This document shows positions 27,090-35,744 of a DNA stretch of 64,000 bases, in pieces (position 1 is the stretch's first letter; every line of letters begins with the position of its first letter). The notes below the pieces were generated by a model. It did no database searches, was not told the DNA's origin, and saw only the letters and a list, made by a program, of their open reading frames with translations. Origin of the DNA: CAVYXK01 sp963708245 (GTDB lineage Bacteria; Pseudomonadota; Alphaproteobacteria; Acetobacterales; Acetobacteraceae); contig OY970201.1 in assembly GCA_963708245.1 (NCBI GenBank), positions 7,006,001 through 7,070,000 of the forward strand, written 5' to 3'. Position numbers and translations under genes: made by a program.

Positions 27090-27147
27090 GCCCTCTGCGT
27101 CTTCGCGGTTACATTTTCCTAAACGTAAAGCCGCAGAGACACAGGGC
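27090..27147. terminator. Bidirectional terminator between convergent genes
   Basis: A long inverted repeat has left arm GCCCTCTGCGTCTTCGCGG and right arm running CCGCAGAGACACAGGGC, with an AT-rich loop containing TTTTCC. It sits exactly between the flgD stop (27050) and the stop of the convergent solute-binding-protein gene (27154). The arm sequence is of the widespread 'ctctgcgtctctgcg' intergenic repeat type. Confidence 0.65.
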
Positions 27148-27153
27148 AAGAGG

Positions 27154-28491
27154 TCACGCCTCGTTCGACTTGTCGAGCACCGGCTGAAATGCCGCAGTGG
27201 CCCTCTTCAGCGCGGTCGCCACATCGGCGCCGGTCACGATGTCGGTCAGCCCGGCGCCGATCGTGTCGCGGAACTCGGTCACCGGCACGATCACCGGCAG
27301 GCCCGACCGCGCCATCTTCAGGCTGGTCTGCGTCGTGTCGAACCACTCCGGCGGGAAGCTGCTGCTCTTCAGCACCTCGGTCTGACCGTAGCAGGAGAGC
27401 CGTCCGGGCGTGCCGGAGCCAGTGCGCAGCACCTCGGTCATCATCTTCTTGCCGGTAACCCACTGGATGAACAGCCAGGCAGCCTTCTTGTTCTTGGCAT
27501 TGGCGGGAATACCGATGCCGTCGACGAAGGTGGCGCAGTTGTGCGCCTTTGGTCCGGCCGGTACCGGAGCGAAGCCCACTTTCCCCACGATGCGAGTCTT
27601 GGTCGGATCCACCAGCGGGGCGGAGAACCCGATGCCATCCCACCACATCGTCCCGCGGCCCTGGCCGAAGGTGGTCTGGCACTCGTTCCAGTTAAAACCG
27701 ACATTGCCGGGCGGCCCACACTCGCGCATGATCTTCTGATACCACTGGCCGGCCTCGACCGCCGCCGGCGTATCGGTCAGCAGCTTGCGCCCGTCGGGCG
27801 TGACCGTCTCCTGGTCCCAGCCGAGCAGGATGCTGTCGTACAGCACGACATTGGCGTTCTTCAGCCCGCGCCCGACGAAGCCATAGACCCCCTTCGACGG
27901 ATCAGTAAGCGCGTGCGCCATGCTCATCATCTCGTCGAACGTCGCCGGCGACGAGTTGAAACCTTTCTTCGACAGAAGCTCCTTGTTGTAGAACAGGATG
28001 AACAGGTCCTGGTTCAGAGGCAGCACATTGAGCTTGCCGTCGGGGCCGGTCGCCACCGCCATCGACGGCTTGCTGAAATCCGCCAGGTCGAAATCGGCCG
28101 CGGTCAGCGACGGATCGGCGACGTAGGGCCGCAGGTCCTCCATCCACTTGGCCCGCTCGATCAGCTTCTTCTGGACATGCATGCCGATATTCAGCACGTC
28201 GAAGCTCGGATGGCCGGATGCCATCTCCAGCGCCACTTTGGGCCGCTGCTGCTGCTCGGGGATCTGCTCGAAGCCGACGCTGATCCCGGTAAGCTCTTCG
28301 AACTCCTTGAGATGTGCGCGAGCCACATCGCCGCGTGGGGAGAGCTGGTAGTTGACCTCGATATGCTGGCCCTTGAACTGCTTCCAGTCGAACGTCGATG
28401 CCGATGTCCCTTGGGCGTTGGCCCGCTCGACTATGGCAGGTGCGGCCAAAAGAGCGGCGGATACCTGAAGCAGGCGGCGGCGACGTACCAT
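27154..28491 (-). CDS. Extracellular solute-binding protein, ABC-type, Tat-exported
   Basis: 445 residues from the ATG at 28491, which has GGGAGGAG upstream; 56 further codons of open frame lack a start signal. The N-terminal MVRRRRLLQVSAALLAAPAIV is a twin-arginine-like leader cleaved near residue 27. The body is a family-1 (maltose/sugar type) binding protein: FEELTGISVGFEQIPEQQQ, FDVLNIGMHVQKKL, LNVLPLNQDLFILFYNKELL, and MWWDGIGFSAPL. No permease or ATPase genes adjoin, so it either works with a distant transporter or is an orphan. A sugar or polyol substrate is the family default, not proven. Confidence 0.88.
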   Translation of the reverse strand: MVRRRRLLQVSAALLAAPAIVERANAQGTSASTFDWKQFKGQHIEVNYQLSPRGDVARAHLKEFEELTGISVGFEQIPEQQQRPKVALEMASGHPSFDVLNIGMHVQKKLIERAKWMEDLRPYVADPSLTAADFDLADFSKPSMAVATGPDGKLNVLPLNQDLFILFYNKELLSKKGFNSSPATFDEMMSMAHALTDPSKGVYGFVGRGLKNANVVLYDSILLGWDQETVTPDGRKLLTDTPAAVEAGQWYQKIMRECGPPGNVGFNWNECQTTFGQGRGTMWWDGIGFSAPLVDPTKTRIVGKVGFAPVPAGPKAHNCATFVDGIGIPANAKNKKAAWLFIQWVTGKKMMTEVLRTGSGTPGRLSCYGQTEVLKSSSFPPEWFDTTQTSLKMARSGLPVIVPVTEFRDTIGAGLTDIVTGADVATALKRATAAFQPVLDKSNEA

Positions 28492-28669
28492 CCGGTTATC
28501 TCCTCCCGATAGCCCCCATCGGGGCTGTGACCGGCGATCATAGACGGGTGGGACTGGCCGAGAAAGTCGCTGGTACGTTCGGATCGCGGCCGACCGTCTG
28601 GCACCAGACCCTGCCGGTGGGTCAGGCCTCGGGCCGGGTCGAACCTGCTCTGCACACACACCCCCCCCT

Positions 28670-29104
28670 TCAGGGTTTCAGGTACGCCCAGTGCTGCTCT
28701 TCCAGTTCCATGATCCGCACTGCGCCGGACGGCACCACCCGCGCCTCGGGCATCACGGTGAGTTTTTTCTTCGCGGCCGCCTCGGTGTGAGCCAGCGAGA
28801 TGCCGCAGGCACTCATGACCACATCAGGATAGGCGGCATGGACGCGTTGCACCTCGTTCTTCACCGGCGAGAGCTCGTCGATGAACATCGAGGTGCCAGG
28901 GCCATTGGCAACGATCTCGATTGCGACGGTACCGCCCTGCTTTCGCACGGTGTCAATGACGTTCGTCGCGTTGTGCAGTGCCTCAACCAATACCTCGGCG
29001 TCGGCGCTGTCAACATGGATCAGTAAGTGGTGAGGCGCGTTCTGTGCATACGCAGAGAACGTGATGGCAAGCAGGATGTTGAGCAGCAGCGTCAGTGCGC
29101 GCAT
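28670..29104 (-). CDS. Exported DsrE/DsrF-like family protein
   Basis: 144 residues with a classical signal peptide (MRALTLLLNILLAITFSAYA, cleaved near residue 21). The mature part follows the DsrE-like fold: HLLIHVDSADAEVLVEALHN, TVAIEIVANGPGTSMF, then VMSACGISLAHTEAA with a single cysteine in the place of the sulfur-relay cysteine. Periplasmic DsrE-like proteins are of unclear function. The gene ends in a C-rich intergenic stretch upstream of the solute-binding-protein start and reads toward it, but 178 bp apart. Confidence 0.8.
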   Translation of the reverse strand: MRALTLLLNILLAITFSAYAQNAPHHLLIHVDSADAEVLVEALHNATNVIDTVRKQGGTVAIEIVANGPGTSMFIDELSPVKNEVQRVHAAYPDVVMSACGISLAHTEAAAKKKLTVMPEARVVPSGAVRIMELEEQHWAYLKP

Positions 29105-29186
29105 CGATTCCTCCCCTTTGGCTGGAGCAGATTGAGACCAGAAGGTTGACCCTTCCCACGGAGCTCCGCTACCAGCGGGCCACGCC

Positions 29187-29262
29187 GTCCCGTTCGTCTA
29201 GAGGCCTAGGACACCAGCCTTTCACGTTGGTAACACGGGTTCGAATCCCGTACGGGACGCCA
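29187..29262 (+). tRNA. tRNA-Glu (anticodon UUC)
   Basis: The cloverleaf is complete over 76 nt. Acceptor stem GTCCCGT pairs with ACGGGAC, followed by G73 and encoded CCA (29260-29262). The anticodon arm CCAGC-CTTTCAC-GTTGG carries TTC, and the T arm ACGGG-TTCGAAT-CCCGT is standard. The D arm contains TCGTCTAGAGGCCTAGGAC, as in other bacterial tRNA-Glu. Confidence 0.97.
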
Positions 29263-29748
29263 TTGATCTTGTTGATGTTTCCCTGTTGCGGGCTTAGTTG
29301 GAGTGGTCCGAGGACAGGCTGGGGACAGGCGATGCGACGAAGACCTTCCGGCCGGCCCAGGCAGCTCAGGCGTGCCGAAATCATCGCCACAATAGAGCGG
29401 GCGGCAGCTATGAACCGTACCCTTCCTCAAGCCGCACCATGTCGGGATGGTCATCGTGCATCCCGAGCGACGCAGGCGACCCCCAATCTCGCCGCCCTGC
29501 CGGGCGGGCTGGTGCGGCTCGGTCGGCTCTAGCACGGCCAGAATCGCGCCCTACGGCGCCACCGGCATGAGAGCCGGACCAGCGCGCCATTATCCGGGAG
29601 CGGCACGACTTGGCCGAGGCCTTAAGCTGCACGGGGAGAAGGATGGTGCAGCATCATCACCATCCCGAGCTGCACGAACCCGACCTGCACGACCTGGCCG
29701 AGGGGGGCGCCGACACGTCGAACACCATCATCCCCATCCTGGCTGGCG
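29263..29748. other. No recognisable gene downstream of tRNA-Glu
   Basis: Short frames exist on both strands (for example a plus-strand frame from 29610 starting MAEALSCTGRRMVQHHHHPE that reaches 29951) but none shows a recognisable family, a good ribosome site and normal composition together. No integrase, att duplication of the tRNA 3' end or terminator was seen. Confidence 0.5.
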
Positions 29749-29988
29749 TCATCGCCGAGGCGATTGCCCCCAAAGGCGATCCGAATTGGTGGCCGGGGCA
29801 TCCACGGGAGAGTCTATTGGGCGCGGCCAAATCACGTTGCATGCCGCTTCCGCGGCTTCAGCCAAATTTCGGTAGTAGCAGAGATCAAAGATCTCGCGGC
29901 CTGGCGCGTCCGGATGGCGCCACGACATGCGATGTTCGCCCTGGGGATTGAAGAAGAACGCGCTTAGGATCATCGGTGCGCGTTCCAT
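29749..29988 (-). pseudogene. FMN-dependent monooxygenase (NtaA/SnaA/DszA type), N-terminal stub
   Basis: The frame starts at the ATG at 29988 (MERAPMILSAFFFNPQGEHR). It then reads SWRHPDAPGREIFDLCYYRN and LAEAAEAA, the conserved beginning of bacterial-luciferase-like monooxygenases of the nitrilotriacetate/DszA group. After about 52 residues the similarity ends and the frame closes at 29749. The catalytic core is absent. Confidence 0.7.
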
Positions 29989-30109
29989 GACGCCCTCCTT
30001 CTGTCGATTCCCGGCCACCTTTGCGTGCAAGGTTCAGATCAGTCCCGTCGCCCAGACCAGACCCCGTCCGGCGTGGCGAACGGGTGGCGACGCCGGACGC
30101 AATGCCCGC

Positions 30110-31087
30110 TTACAAGCGCACGACGATCTTGCCGTTCGCCGCACCCGCTTCCATCAGGCGATGAGCCTCGCGGATCTCCTCGAAGCGAAAGACCCGCGCC
30201 GGCTTGGCCTTGTAGGTGCCGGCTTCGACCCGCTCGATGATGGTCTGCATAGGAATCTCGGACGTCGGAAACGCCGGCGTGCCGAACATGAAGCTGCCGA
30301 AGAAGCTGAAATGCACGCCGCTCGGCAGTTGCATCACCGGCATGAAGGTCGGAATCGGATCGAGGCCGCCGAGGAAGCCGGCCAGGCAAAGGCGGCCGTG
30401 GCGGCGGACCATGGTGAGCGAGCCGACGACCGTGCTATTGCCGACCAGTTCCAGCACCGCATCGACGCCTTGCGGATGCCGATCGCGCACGCGCTGCGGC
30501 AGGTCCGCCGCTTCCAGCACCACTTCCTTGGCGCCCAGCGTCCCGAGTGTCTCGGCCCGCTTCGGGTCGCGCGTCGTTGCGATCACGCGGGCACCGGCAT
30601 GGGCGGCGATATTCACCGCTGCCTGACCCAACGCCGATGTGGCGCCGCGAATGACGATGGTCTGGCAGGCCTTGAGGTCCAGGTTGCCATAGATGGCGGC
30701 CCAGGCGGTGGCGTAGGATTCCGGGATCGCCGCCAGCGCGTCCCAGGCAAGCTCGGTCTTTATCGGCAGCACATTGCTGGCTGGTATGCTGGTCAGTTCG
30801 GCGTAGCTGCCGTTGATGCTGCGCCCCATGCCGCCCATGAAGGCGACGACCTTCTGGCCCGCGGCGAAACGCCCGTCCGGATCAGCCTTGACCAGCCCGG
30901 CGCACTCGATGCCGCTGATCTCGGTCGCCTCCGGCCATTTCCCTTCGCGCATATGGGTCTCCGCGTGGTTCACTCCGAAGGCCTTGACCTCGATGAGCAC
31001 ATGGCCCGGTTGCGGTTTGGGATCGGGGCGCTCCTCGACGCTTAACACGTCCGGGGCGCCGTATTGCTTGATGACAATTGCACGCAT
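30110..31087 (-). CDS. Quinone-oxidoreductase-like medium-chain dehydrogenase
   Basis: 325 residues of the zinc-containing alcohol dehydrogenase superfamily, quinone oxidoreductase (QOR) branch. The N-terminal catalytic domain has PGHVLIEVKAFGVNHAETHM and SGIECAGLV. The nucleotide-binding domain has IVIRGATSALGQAAVNIA (GxxSxxG variant) followed by ARVIATTRDPKRAETL, suggesting NADPH. The structural zinc cysteines are absent, as expected for QOR. It is divergent from a LysR gene 93 bp away, its probable regulator. It probably reduces quinones or electrophilic enones; the substrate is unknown. Confidence 0.88.
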   Translation of the reverse strand: MRAIVIKQYGAPDVLSVEERPDPKPQPGHVLIEVKAFGVNHAETHMREGKWPEATEISGIECAGLVKADPDGRFAAGQKVVAFMGGMGRSINGSYAELTSIPASNVLPIKTELAWDALAAIPESYATAWAAIYGNLDLKACQTIVIRGATSALGQAAVNIAAHAGARVIATTRDPKRAETLGTLGAKEVVLEAADLPQRVRDRHPQGVDAVLELVGNSTVVGSLTMVRRHGRLCLAGFLGGLDPIPTFMPVMQLPSGVHFSFFGSFMFGTPAFPTSEIPMQTIIERVEAGTYKAKPARVFRFEEIREAHRLMEAGAANGKIVVRL

Positions 31088-31180
31088 GACAGAATCTCCA
31101 GGTTGGTTGGCGCCCCTAGATGAGCGATCGGAGATTTGACAAAAAGAATGAAGTTTCGATCATCTTAATAGGATTCATCG

Positions 31181-32095
31181 ATGATTGAAGGCCTTACCCT
31201 GCACCAGCTGCAGTGCTTCGACGCGGTCGTGGCGGAGGGCGGCTTCCAGCCCGCGGCCGAAAAGCTGCGGCGCACGCAGCCCACGGTTTTCGCCGCGGTA
31301 AAGAACCTGGAAGCACAGCTCGGTCTGACCTTGCTCGATCGTAGCGGCTATCGCGTGGCGCTGACCGAGGCCGGCCGCTCCTTCCATGACCGGGCCCGCG
31401 TGTTTCTGCAGGAGCTGCGTGGCTTGCAGAACCACGCCCGGCAACTGGCCATGGGCGAGGAGAGTGAGCTCTGCGTCGTGATCGGCGATCTCTGCCCTGT
31501 GCGCGAGGTGCTCGCCCTGCTCCGTGCCTTTTTCGATCGCCATCCAGGAACCCGGCTGCATCTGCATGTCGAGGCCATCGCCGGCCCCTGGGAGCGGCTC
31601 TTCGACGGGGAGGCCGACCTGATCATCCACCATATCGACAAGGCCGATCCGCGGCTTGAGTTCATTGATCTCTGTGCCGTCACGCTCATCCCGGTGGTGG
31701 CGCCGGGATTCCTTCGCATGCCCATCTCGGAGGAGATTACGCCCGAGCAGATGCGTGGCTACGTTCAGTGCGTGATTCGCGACACGGCGCGCCACAGCGC
31801 CCGGCCGAACTTCTACATCATCGAAGGCGCGCAGAGCTGGACGGTGGCCGACCAGCTGATGAAGAAGGAGATCATCATGCAGGGCGCGGCCTGGGGCCAC
31901 TTGCATGGCTTCTTGATCGAGCAGGAACTGCGCGACGGACGCCTCCTCTCCATCGCGGGCAGGCATCTCCAGGGCGGCCGGCTCGAACTCACGGCGGCGC
32001 GTCGGCGCAACCTATCGCACGGGCCGATCGCAAATCGGCTCTGGCAGCACATCGGAGAGCGGGCCACGACTTTCACGGTCGCAAGACGCGAATGA
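31181..32095 (+). CDS. LysR-family transcriptional regulator
   Basis: 304 residues. The N-terminal winged helix-turn-helix has LHQLQCFDAVVAEGGFQPAA (residues ~7-26), RTQPTVFAAVKNLEAQLGL and LDRSGYRVALTEAGRSF. A type-2 periplasmic-binding-like effector domain follows. The gene is transcribed away from the QOR-like dehydrogenase gene across a 93-bp AT-rich interval, the classic LysR arrangement, so it probably controls that gene in response to an unknown effector. A 21-bp stretch of its start codon region is exactly repeated in inverse orientation at 32121-32141. Confidence 0.92.
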   Translation: MIEGLTLHQLQCFDAVVAEGGFQPAAEKLRRTQPTVFAAVKNLEAQLGLTLLDRSGYRVALTEAGRSFHDRARVFLQELRGLQNHARQLAMGEESELCVVIGDLCPVREVLALLRAFFDRHPGTRLHLHVEAIAGPWERLFDGEADLIIHHIDKADPRLEFIDLCAVTLIPVVAPGFLRMPISEEITPEQMRGYVQCVIRDTARHSARPNFYIIEGAQSWTVADQLMKKEIIMQGAAWGHLHGFLIEQELRDGRLLSIAGRHLQGGRLELTAARRRNLSHGPIANRLWQHIGERATTFTVARRE

Positions 32096-32109
32096 GGCAA
32101 GTTCTCACG

Positions 32110-32156
32110 AGATAGCCGCAGCACTGCAGCTGGTGCAGGGTGAGGCTCTCGATGCG
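32110..32156 (-). pseudogene. Relic of a second LysR N-terminus
   Basis: On the minus strand the sequence reads R-I-E-S-L-T-L-H-Q-L-Q-C, nearly the same as the start of the intact LysR (M-I-E-G-L-T-L-H-Q-L-Q-C). 21 bases (32121-32141) are the exact reverse complement of 31196-31216. The similarity stops abruptly after the cysteine codon. Nothing else was recognised in 32096-32671. Confidence 0.6.
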
Positions 32157-32671
32157 GGAGCAACCCCTTTGTGCCGCTTGCAATCCGGCCAACGCTTACC
32201 ACAGCGCTGCCGGCACTGGCCTAGACAGTGCACTGACGACATGCCGGGCCTGGCATTGCGCCGATAGGGATTGGAGCGATGAGCGAAACGCAGCAGAACG
32301 CAACGCGGTATTATCAAGGTCCACGTCTCGTTGCCCACAGTCCATCCGAACCCGAGAATTAGCCGGCCTGTAGCGGGCGCGCGGACAGCCGGGAAGCTTC
32401 GCCGGCACCTTGCAAGTTCAACTCGGATGCACGCTGGCGAACCTGCCGGCATTTCGATCCCGCCAGCTGGCCCGGCTGGCCCGATGGTCAGAAGCCGCCG
32501 TCGCCGCGCGCCTCCTTGGTGGTCGCCAAATCCAAGTGATGTGCTGGCGGTCAGCCCCCAGCCGCAAATCACCACCGGGCGTTCGTGCACCATCTTGAAC
32601 GCGGTCTAACCAAGTCTGCGGGGCAAGCTTCGTCGCTGTGCTCAGCGTACCGATCACTGCAAGCAGTGTAA

Positions 32672-33283
32672 TCAGAACTGCTCAGCGTAGCCGCCGTCCT
32701 CCTTGGTGTGAGCGCCCCAGGGCTCGCGGGCAAACAGCCGGTGGACCATCGGGACGAAGGCAGCAAGCGGCATGGTATTGTAGTCAGGATCGAACGACGC
32801 TTGGTCGTATCTGTCGCAGAAATCCAGGCACATCTGAAACGCCGGATGGCCCCGGTGCTTCTCGCGCGCGTTCCGATCCAGACCGAAATGATGGAAATAG
32901 TGATAGCCCTGGAACAGGCCGTGATGGCGTATCATCCAATAGATATTCGGCCGCACATAAGGCTTGAGGATCGACGCCGCGTATTCCGAGTGATTCATGG
33001 TCGAGAGCAGGTCGCCGAGGTCGTGCAGCAGCGCCGCGACGACGTATTCCTCATCGCGTCCGTCGCGATGAGCACGGGTCGCGGTCTGCAATGAATGAAC
33101 CAGCCGGTTCACTAGCTCCCCCGGATAACTGTGTTCGAGCTGTTCCAGCGTCTTCAGCACCCGGCTCCCGAGGCCACGCTCGAAGTTTTTGAAATGCTCG
33201 AAGACGATATCGTAGTCTTCTTTCGTACCCTCCGCCATCGAACGGTAGCTGGCGTGGAGCACCGGGATTGCTATATCCGACAT
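32672..33283 (-). CDS. HD-domain protein, PhnZ/TmpB-like putative mixed-valent diiron oxygenase
   Basis: 203 residues. Metal-binding positions of the HD fold are visible: H63 in LVHSLQTATRAH, H87-D88 in VVAALLHDLGDLL, H98 in MNHSEYAA, H120/H121 in WMIRHHGLFQGY and D160 in FCDRYDQASFD. The helix with HSLQTA and the length match the PhnZ-like group, which oxidatively cleaves hydroxylated organophosphonates, rather than HD phosphohydrolases. The partner immediately upstream is a PhyH-type 2-oxoglutarate dioxygenase, exactly the PhnY-PhnZ or TmpA-TmpB pairing. Phosphonate as the substrate is inference; a phosphodiesterase role is the alternative. Confidence 0.7.
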   Translation of the reverse strand: MSDIAIPVLHASYRSMAEGTKEDYDIVFEHFKNFERGLGSRVLKTLEQLEHSYPGELVNRLVHSLQTATRAHRDGRDEEYVVAALLHDLGDLLSTMNHSEYAASILKPYVRPNIYWMIRHHGLFQGYHYFHHFGLDRNAREKHRGHPAFQMCLDFCDRYDQASFDPDYNTMPLAAFVPMVHRLFAREPWGAHTKEDGGYAEQF

Positions 33284-34175
33284 TGCCTACTCCTGCGATA
33301 CGGTCGCGGATCAATCGCCGCCAGGAGCCCTGCCGCTGGTCATTCCCCTGCAGCGCGCGTGGTGGCCGTTGCGCGCCTCGGAACAGCACACTGGCCTGAA
33401 TCTCCACAGCGCGCTGCCAGGCGGTCAGCTCCGCCTCGCCCACTTCCGTCTTTGGGCGCGGATCAACATCGAAATTGCCATGCGCATCGTGCCCCCGCAC
33501 CAGTGTCGCGGATTCCCGCGGCGAATGCTGATAGGCGTGTGTAGGCACCATCTCGAGCAAAAACAGGATACGCCGGTCGCGGCCGAAATTGGGTTTCGAT
33601 GAATGGATCAGGGCGTTGTTGAACAAGGCGATCTCACCGGGATCAAGCGGGAAATCCACTGCCGTCGTCTCATCGAACGGTGCGTCGATATACTGCTCGC
33701 GCGACAGCAGACTGTCCGTCGCGAATGCCTCTTTGTGCGGCAGCAGCGGGCCGCGATGAGAGCCGGGGATGCCACGGATACAACCGTTCTCTGGCCGCGC
33801 TGGCGACAGCGCCAAGGCCACGATCACGACGATCGGCTTCACGTCGCTATAGGCGGTGTCCTGGTGCCAGCCGGCGAAGGTCCTGCCATCCGGCTGCTTG
33901 GCGCGCAGCGAGGTGCCCCAGCACAGAATGTCGGGGCCGATGAGGTCCTCGGTCGCGTCGAGAATGCCTGGCTCGCGGATCATCTCGTCCACCCACGGGC
34001 AGATCATATGTGCCTTCTGGTCGAGCTTGATCCGCTGATCGGGATACTTGGTCTCGAACGCTTCGAGCCGTTGCCGGTAGTAAAGCGCGCGCTGCTCGGA
34101 GATGCCGCGCGCCGGCGCAACGAAGCCATCCCGGCCGAACGCCTCGATCTGTGCCGGCGAGAGGATCTTTGGCAT
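33051..34175 (-). CDS. PhyH-family Fe(II)/2-oxoglutarate dioxygenase (C-terminus probably shifted)
   Basis: The first ~290 residues are a phytanoyl-CoA-dioxygenase-like (PhyH) enzyme: iron ligands H104-x-D106 in AGWHQDTAYSD, distal H191 in NNALIHSSKPNFGRDRR, and the 2-oxoglutarate arginine just after. GCIRGIPGSHRGPL is the family's conserved strand. The open frame continues to 33051, overlapping the HD gene by 233 bp, with arginine-rich nonsense after FRGAQRPP. Both other frames stop before the HD start, so a frameshift near 33345 or a divergent end is likely. The natural protein should be ~290 residues. It is paired with the HD protein as in phosphonate-cleaving enzyme couples. Confidence 0.8.
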   Translation of the reverse strand: MPKILSPAQIEAFGRDGFVAPARGISEQRALYYRQRLEAFETKYPDQRIKLDQKAHMICPWVDEMIREPGILDATEDLIGPDILCWGTSLRAKQPDGRTFAGWHQDTAYSDVKPIVVIVALALSPARPENGCIRGIPGSHRGPLLPHKEAFATDSLLSREQYIDAPFDETTAVDFPLDPGEIALFNNALIHSSKPNFGRDRRILFLLEMVPTHAYQHSPRESATLVRGHDAHGNFDVDPRPKTEVGEAELTAWQRAVEIQASVLFRGAQRPPRALQGNDQRQGSWRRLIRDRIAGVGNVGYSNPGAPRQLPFDGGGYERRLRYRLRAFQKLRAWPREPGAEDAGTARTQLSGGASEPAGSFIADRDPCSSRRTR

Positions 34176-34439
34176 GGCTCCTTCCTATACGATAGTCGTC
34201 GGCTCTTGCATAGCGGCGCTCCCTGTGCTGCTCCAGGTCGACGATGATGGTCCCGTGCTGTGCTGCCTGGGCAGGTACCAGCAGCCGGTCGCCTACCGTT
34301 CGAACGTGATGGGGTTCATCGGCATGCCGGAGATCATTCCGCTCTGGAACGTGGAGAAGAGTTGACGGCATTCGTGACTCAAACCGCACTGGAGCATCAA
34401 GTGATACTCTGCGCCTGATCTGGGAACGGGGATAAGGCC

Positions 34440-35744
34440 ATGATGCCGGTCGACGGTGCCGAATTCGCGAGTGCGGCCGTTCTTCTTCCGGGCCAACAGG
34501 CGGCATGGCGCGAGCAAGCTCGCTACGTGGCAGAAAACTCAGCCTTCTATCGCGCGCTCTGGGACGGTAGGACCCCGCCCGGCGATCTCCGCGATTTGCC
34601 GGAGCTACCGCTGTCGGACAAGGCGCACCTCAGGCTGTCACAGGCCGCGCATCCACCCTTCGGCGACTATCTGGCCACCCCCCGTACTATGGCCACGCGG
34701 CTGCACCGAACATCCGGCACCACAGGCCAGGCGATGAACCTCGCGCTCTCGGCGCGTGACTGCCGCATCACCGAGACGATCGGCGGGCGCTGCCACAGGT
34801 CGGCGGGCCTCGGGCCAGGGCATACTGTGGTGCATTGCCTCAACTACCAGATGTGGATGGGCGGCGTGACCGACCACATGACGTTAGAGGCAGCGGGCGC
34901 GCTGGTCGTGCCCTTCGGCGTGGGCAGCACCGAGCTTCTGATCCACACCATACGCGAGGTCGGCGTCACCGCGATCTCTTGCACGCCATCCTACCCGGCG
35001 GTGCTAGAACACGTGCTGGCTGAAAAATTTCCCGGCGTCGCGCCGCGCGCGCTCGGTCTGAAGCTCGGGCTGTTCGGCGGTGAGGCCGGGCTCGACGATA
35101 CTGCACTGCGTGAGCGCATCCGTGCCACCTGGGGCATGGAGCCACGCAACGCAAACTACGGTGTGTCGGACGTATTCTCGAATTTCGGCGCGCAGTGTGA
35201 GGAGGACACGCGGCTGCACTTCATGGCGGCCGACGTGCTCTGGCCCGAGCTGATCGATCCTGAGACCAACAAGCCGCTGCCGCTCAGTGAAGGGAGCGAG
35301 GGCGAACTGGTTCTCACCCATCTCGTGCGCGACTGCCAGCCGCTGGTGCGTTTCCGAACCGGCGACATCATCGTCGTGGACGCGATCGAACCCTGCCGCT
35401 GCGGACGGACCGGCTTCCGCTTCCGTGTGGTGGGACGCGGCGACGACATGGTCGTGGTGCGCGGGCTAAACCTGTTCCCGACCATGGTGGCGGCAGTGCT
35501 GAACGAGATGCCGGAGCTCTCGGGCCAGTATCGCATCATGCTCAACGGCCCGCCGCCCTATGACCGGCTGCCCCTGCATGTGGAGCGGGCGAAGGGCATG
35601 CCCGACACGCCTGGGCTGCGCGCCCGTGTCGGCGCCGCGGTCAAGGCGAAGCTGGGGGCAACAGCCGAGGTTACTGTGCTCCCACCCGACAGTTTTCCTG
35701 TGACCGAGGGCAAGACGAAACGCGTGATCAGGAGTGACAGATGA
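34440..35744 (+). CDS. Phenylacetate-CoA ligase (PaaK)-like AMP-dependent CoA ligase
   Basis: 434 residues of the adenylate-forming family. The ATP-phosphate loop is RTSGTTGQ at residues 90-97, the adenine/aromatic-binding region is NANYGVSDVFSNFGAQCE, the hinge is VRFRTGDIIVVD, and the zinc-like cysteine pair CRCGRTGFRF follows. The C-terminal lysine region is PVTEGKTKRVIR. It activates a carboxylic acid to its CoA thioester; the acid is unknown (aryl acids for PaaK itself). It overlaps the enoyl-CoA hydratase gene by four bases, so the two act in one pathway. An alternative start is the next codon (34443). Confidence 0.88.
   Translation: MMPVDGAEFASAAVLLPGQQAAWREQARYVAENSAFYRALWDGRTPPGDLRDLPELPLSDKAHLRLSQAAHPPFGDYLATPRTMATRLHRTSGTTGQAMNLALSARDCRITETIGGRCHRSAGLGPGHTVVHCLNYQMWMGGVTDHMTLEAAGALVVPFGVGSTELLIHTIREVGVTAISCTPSYPAVLEHVLAEKFPGVAPRALGLKLGLFGGEAGLDDTALRERIRATWGMEPRNANYGVSDVFSNFGAQCEEDTRLHFMAADVLWPELIDPETNKPLPLSEGSEGELVLTHLVRDCQPLVRFRTGDIIVVDAIEPCRCGRTGFRFRVVGRGDDMVVVRGLNLFPTMVAAVLNEMPELSGQYRIMLNGPPPYDRLPLHVERAKGMPDTPGLRARVGAAVKAKLGATAEVTVLPPDSFPVTEGKTKRVIRSDR

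Noticed and set aside
29187..30000. tRNA-Glu as the attachment site of an integrated island
   Set aside because: No integrase and no repeat of the tRNA 3' end were seen downstream within the window.
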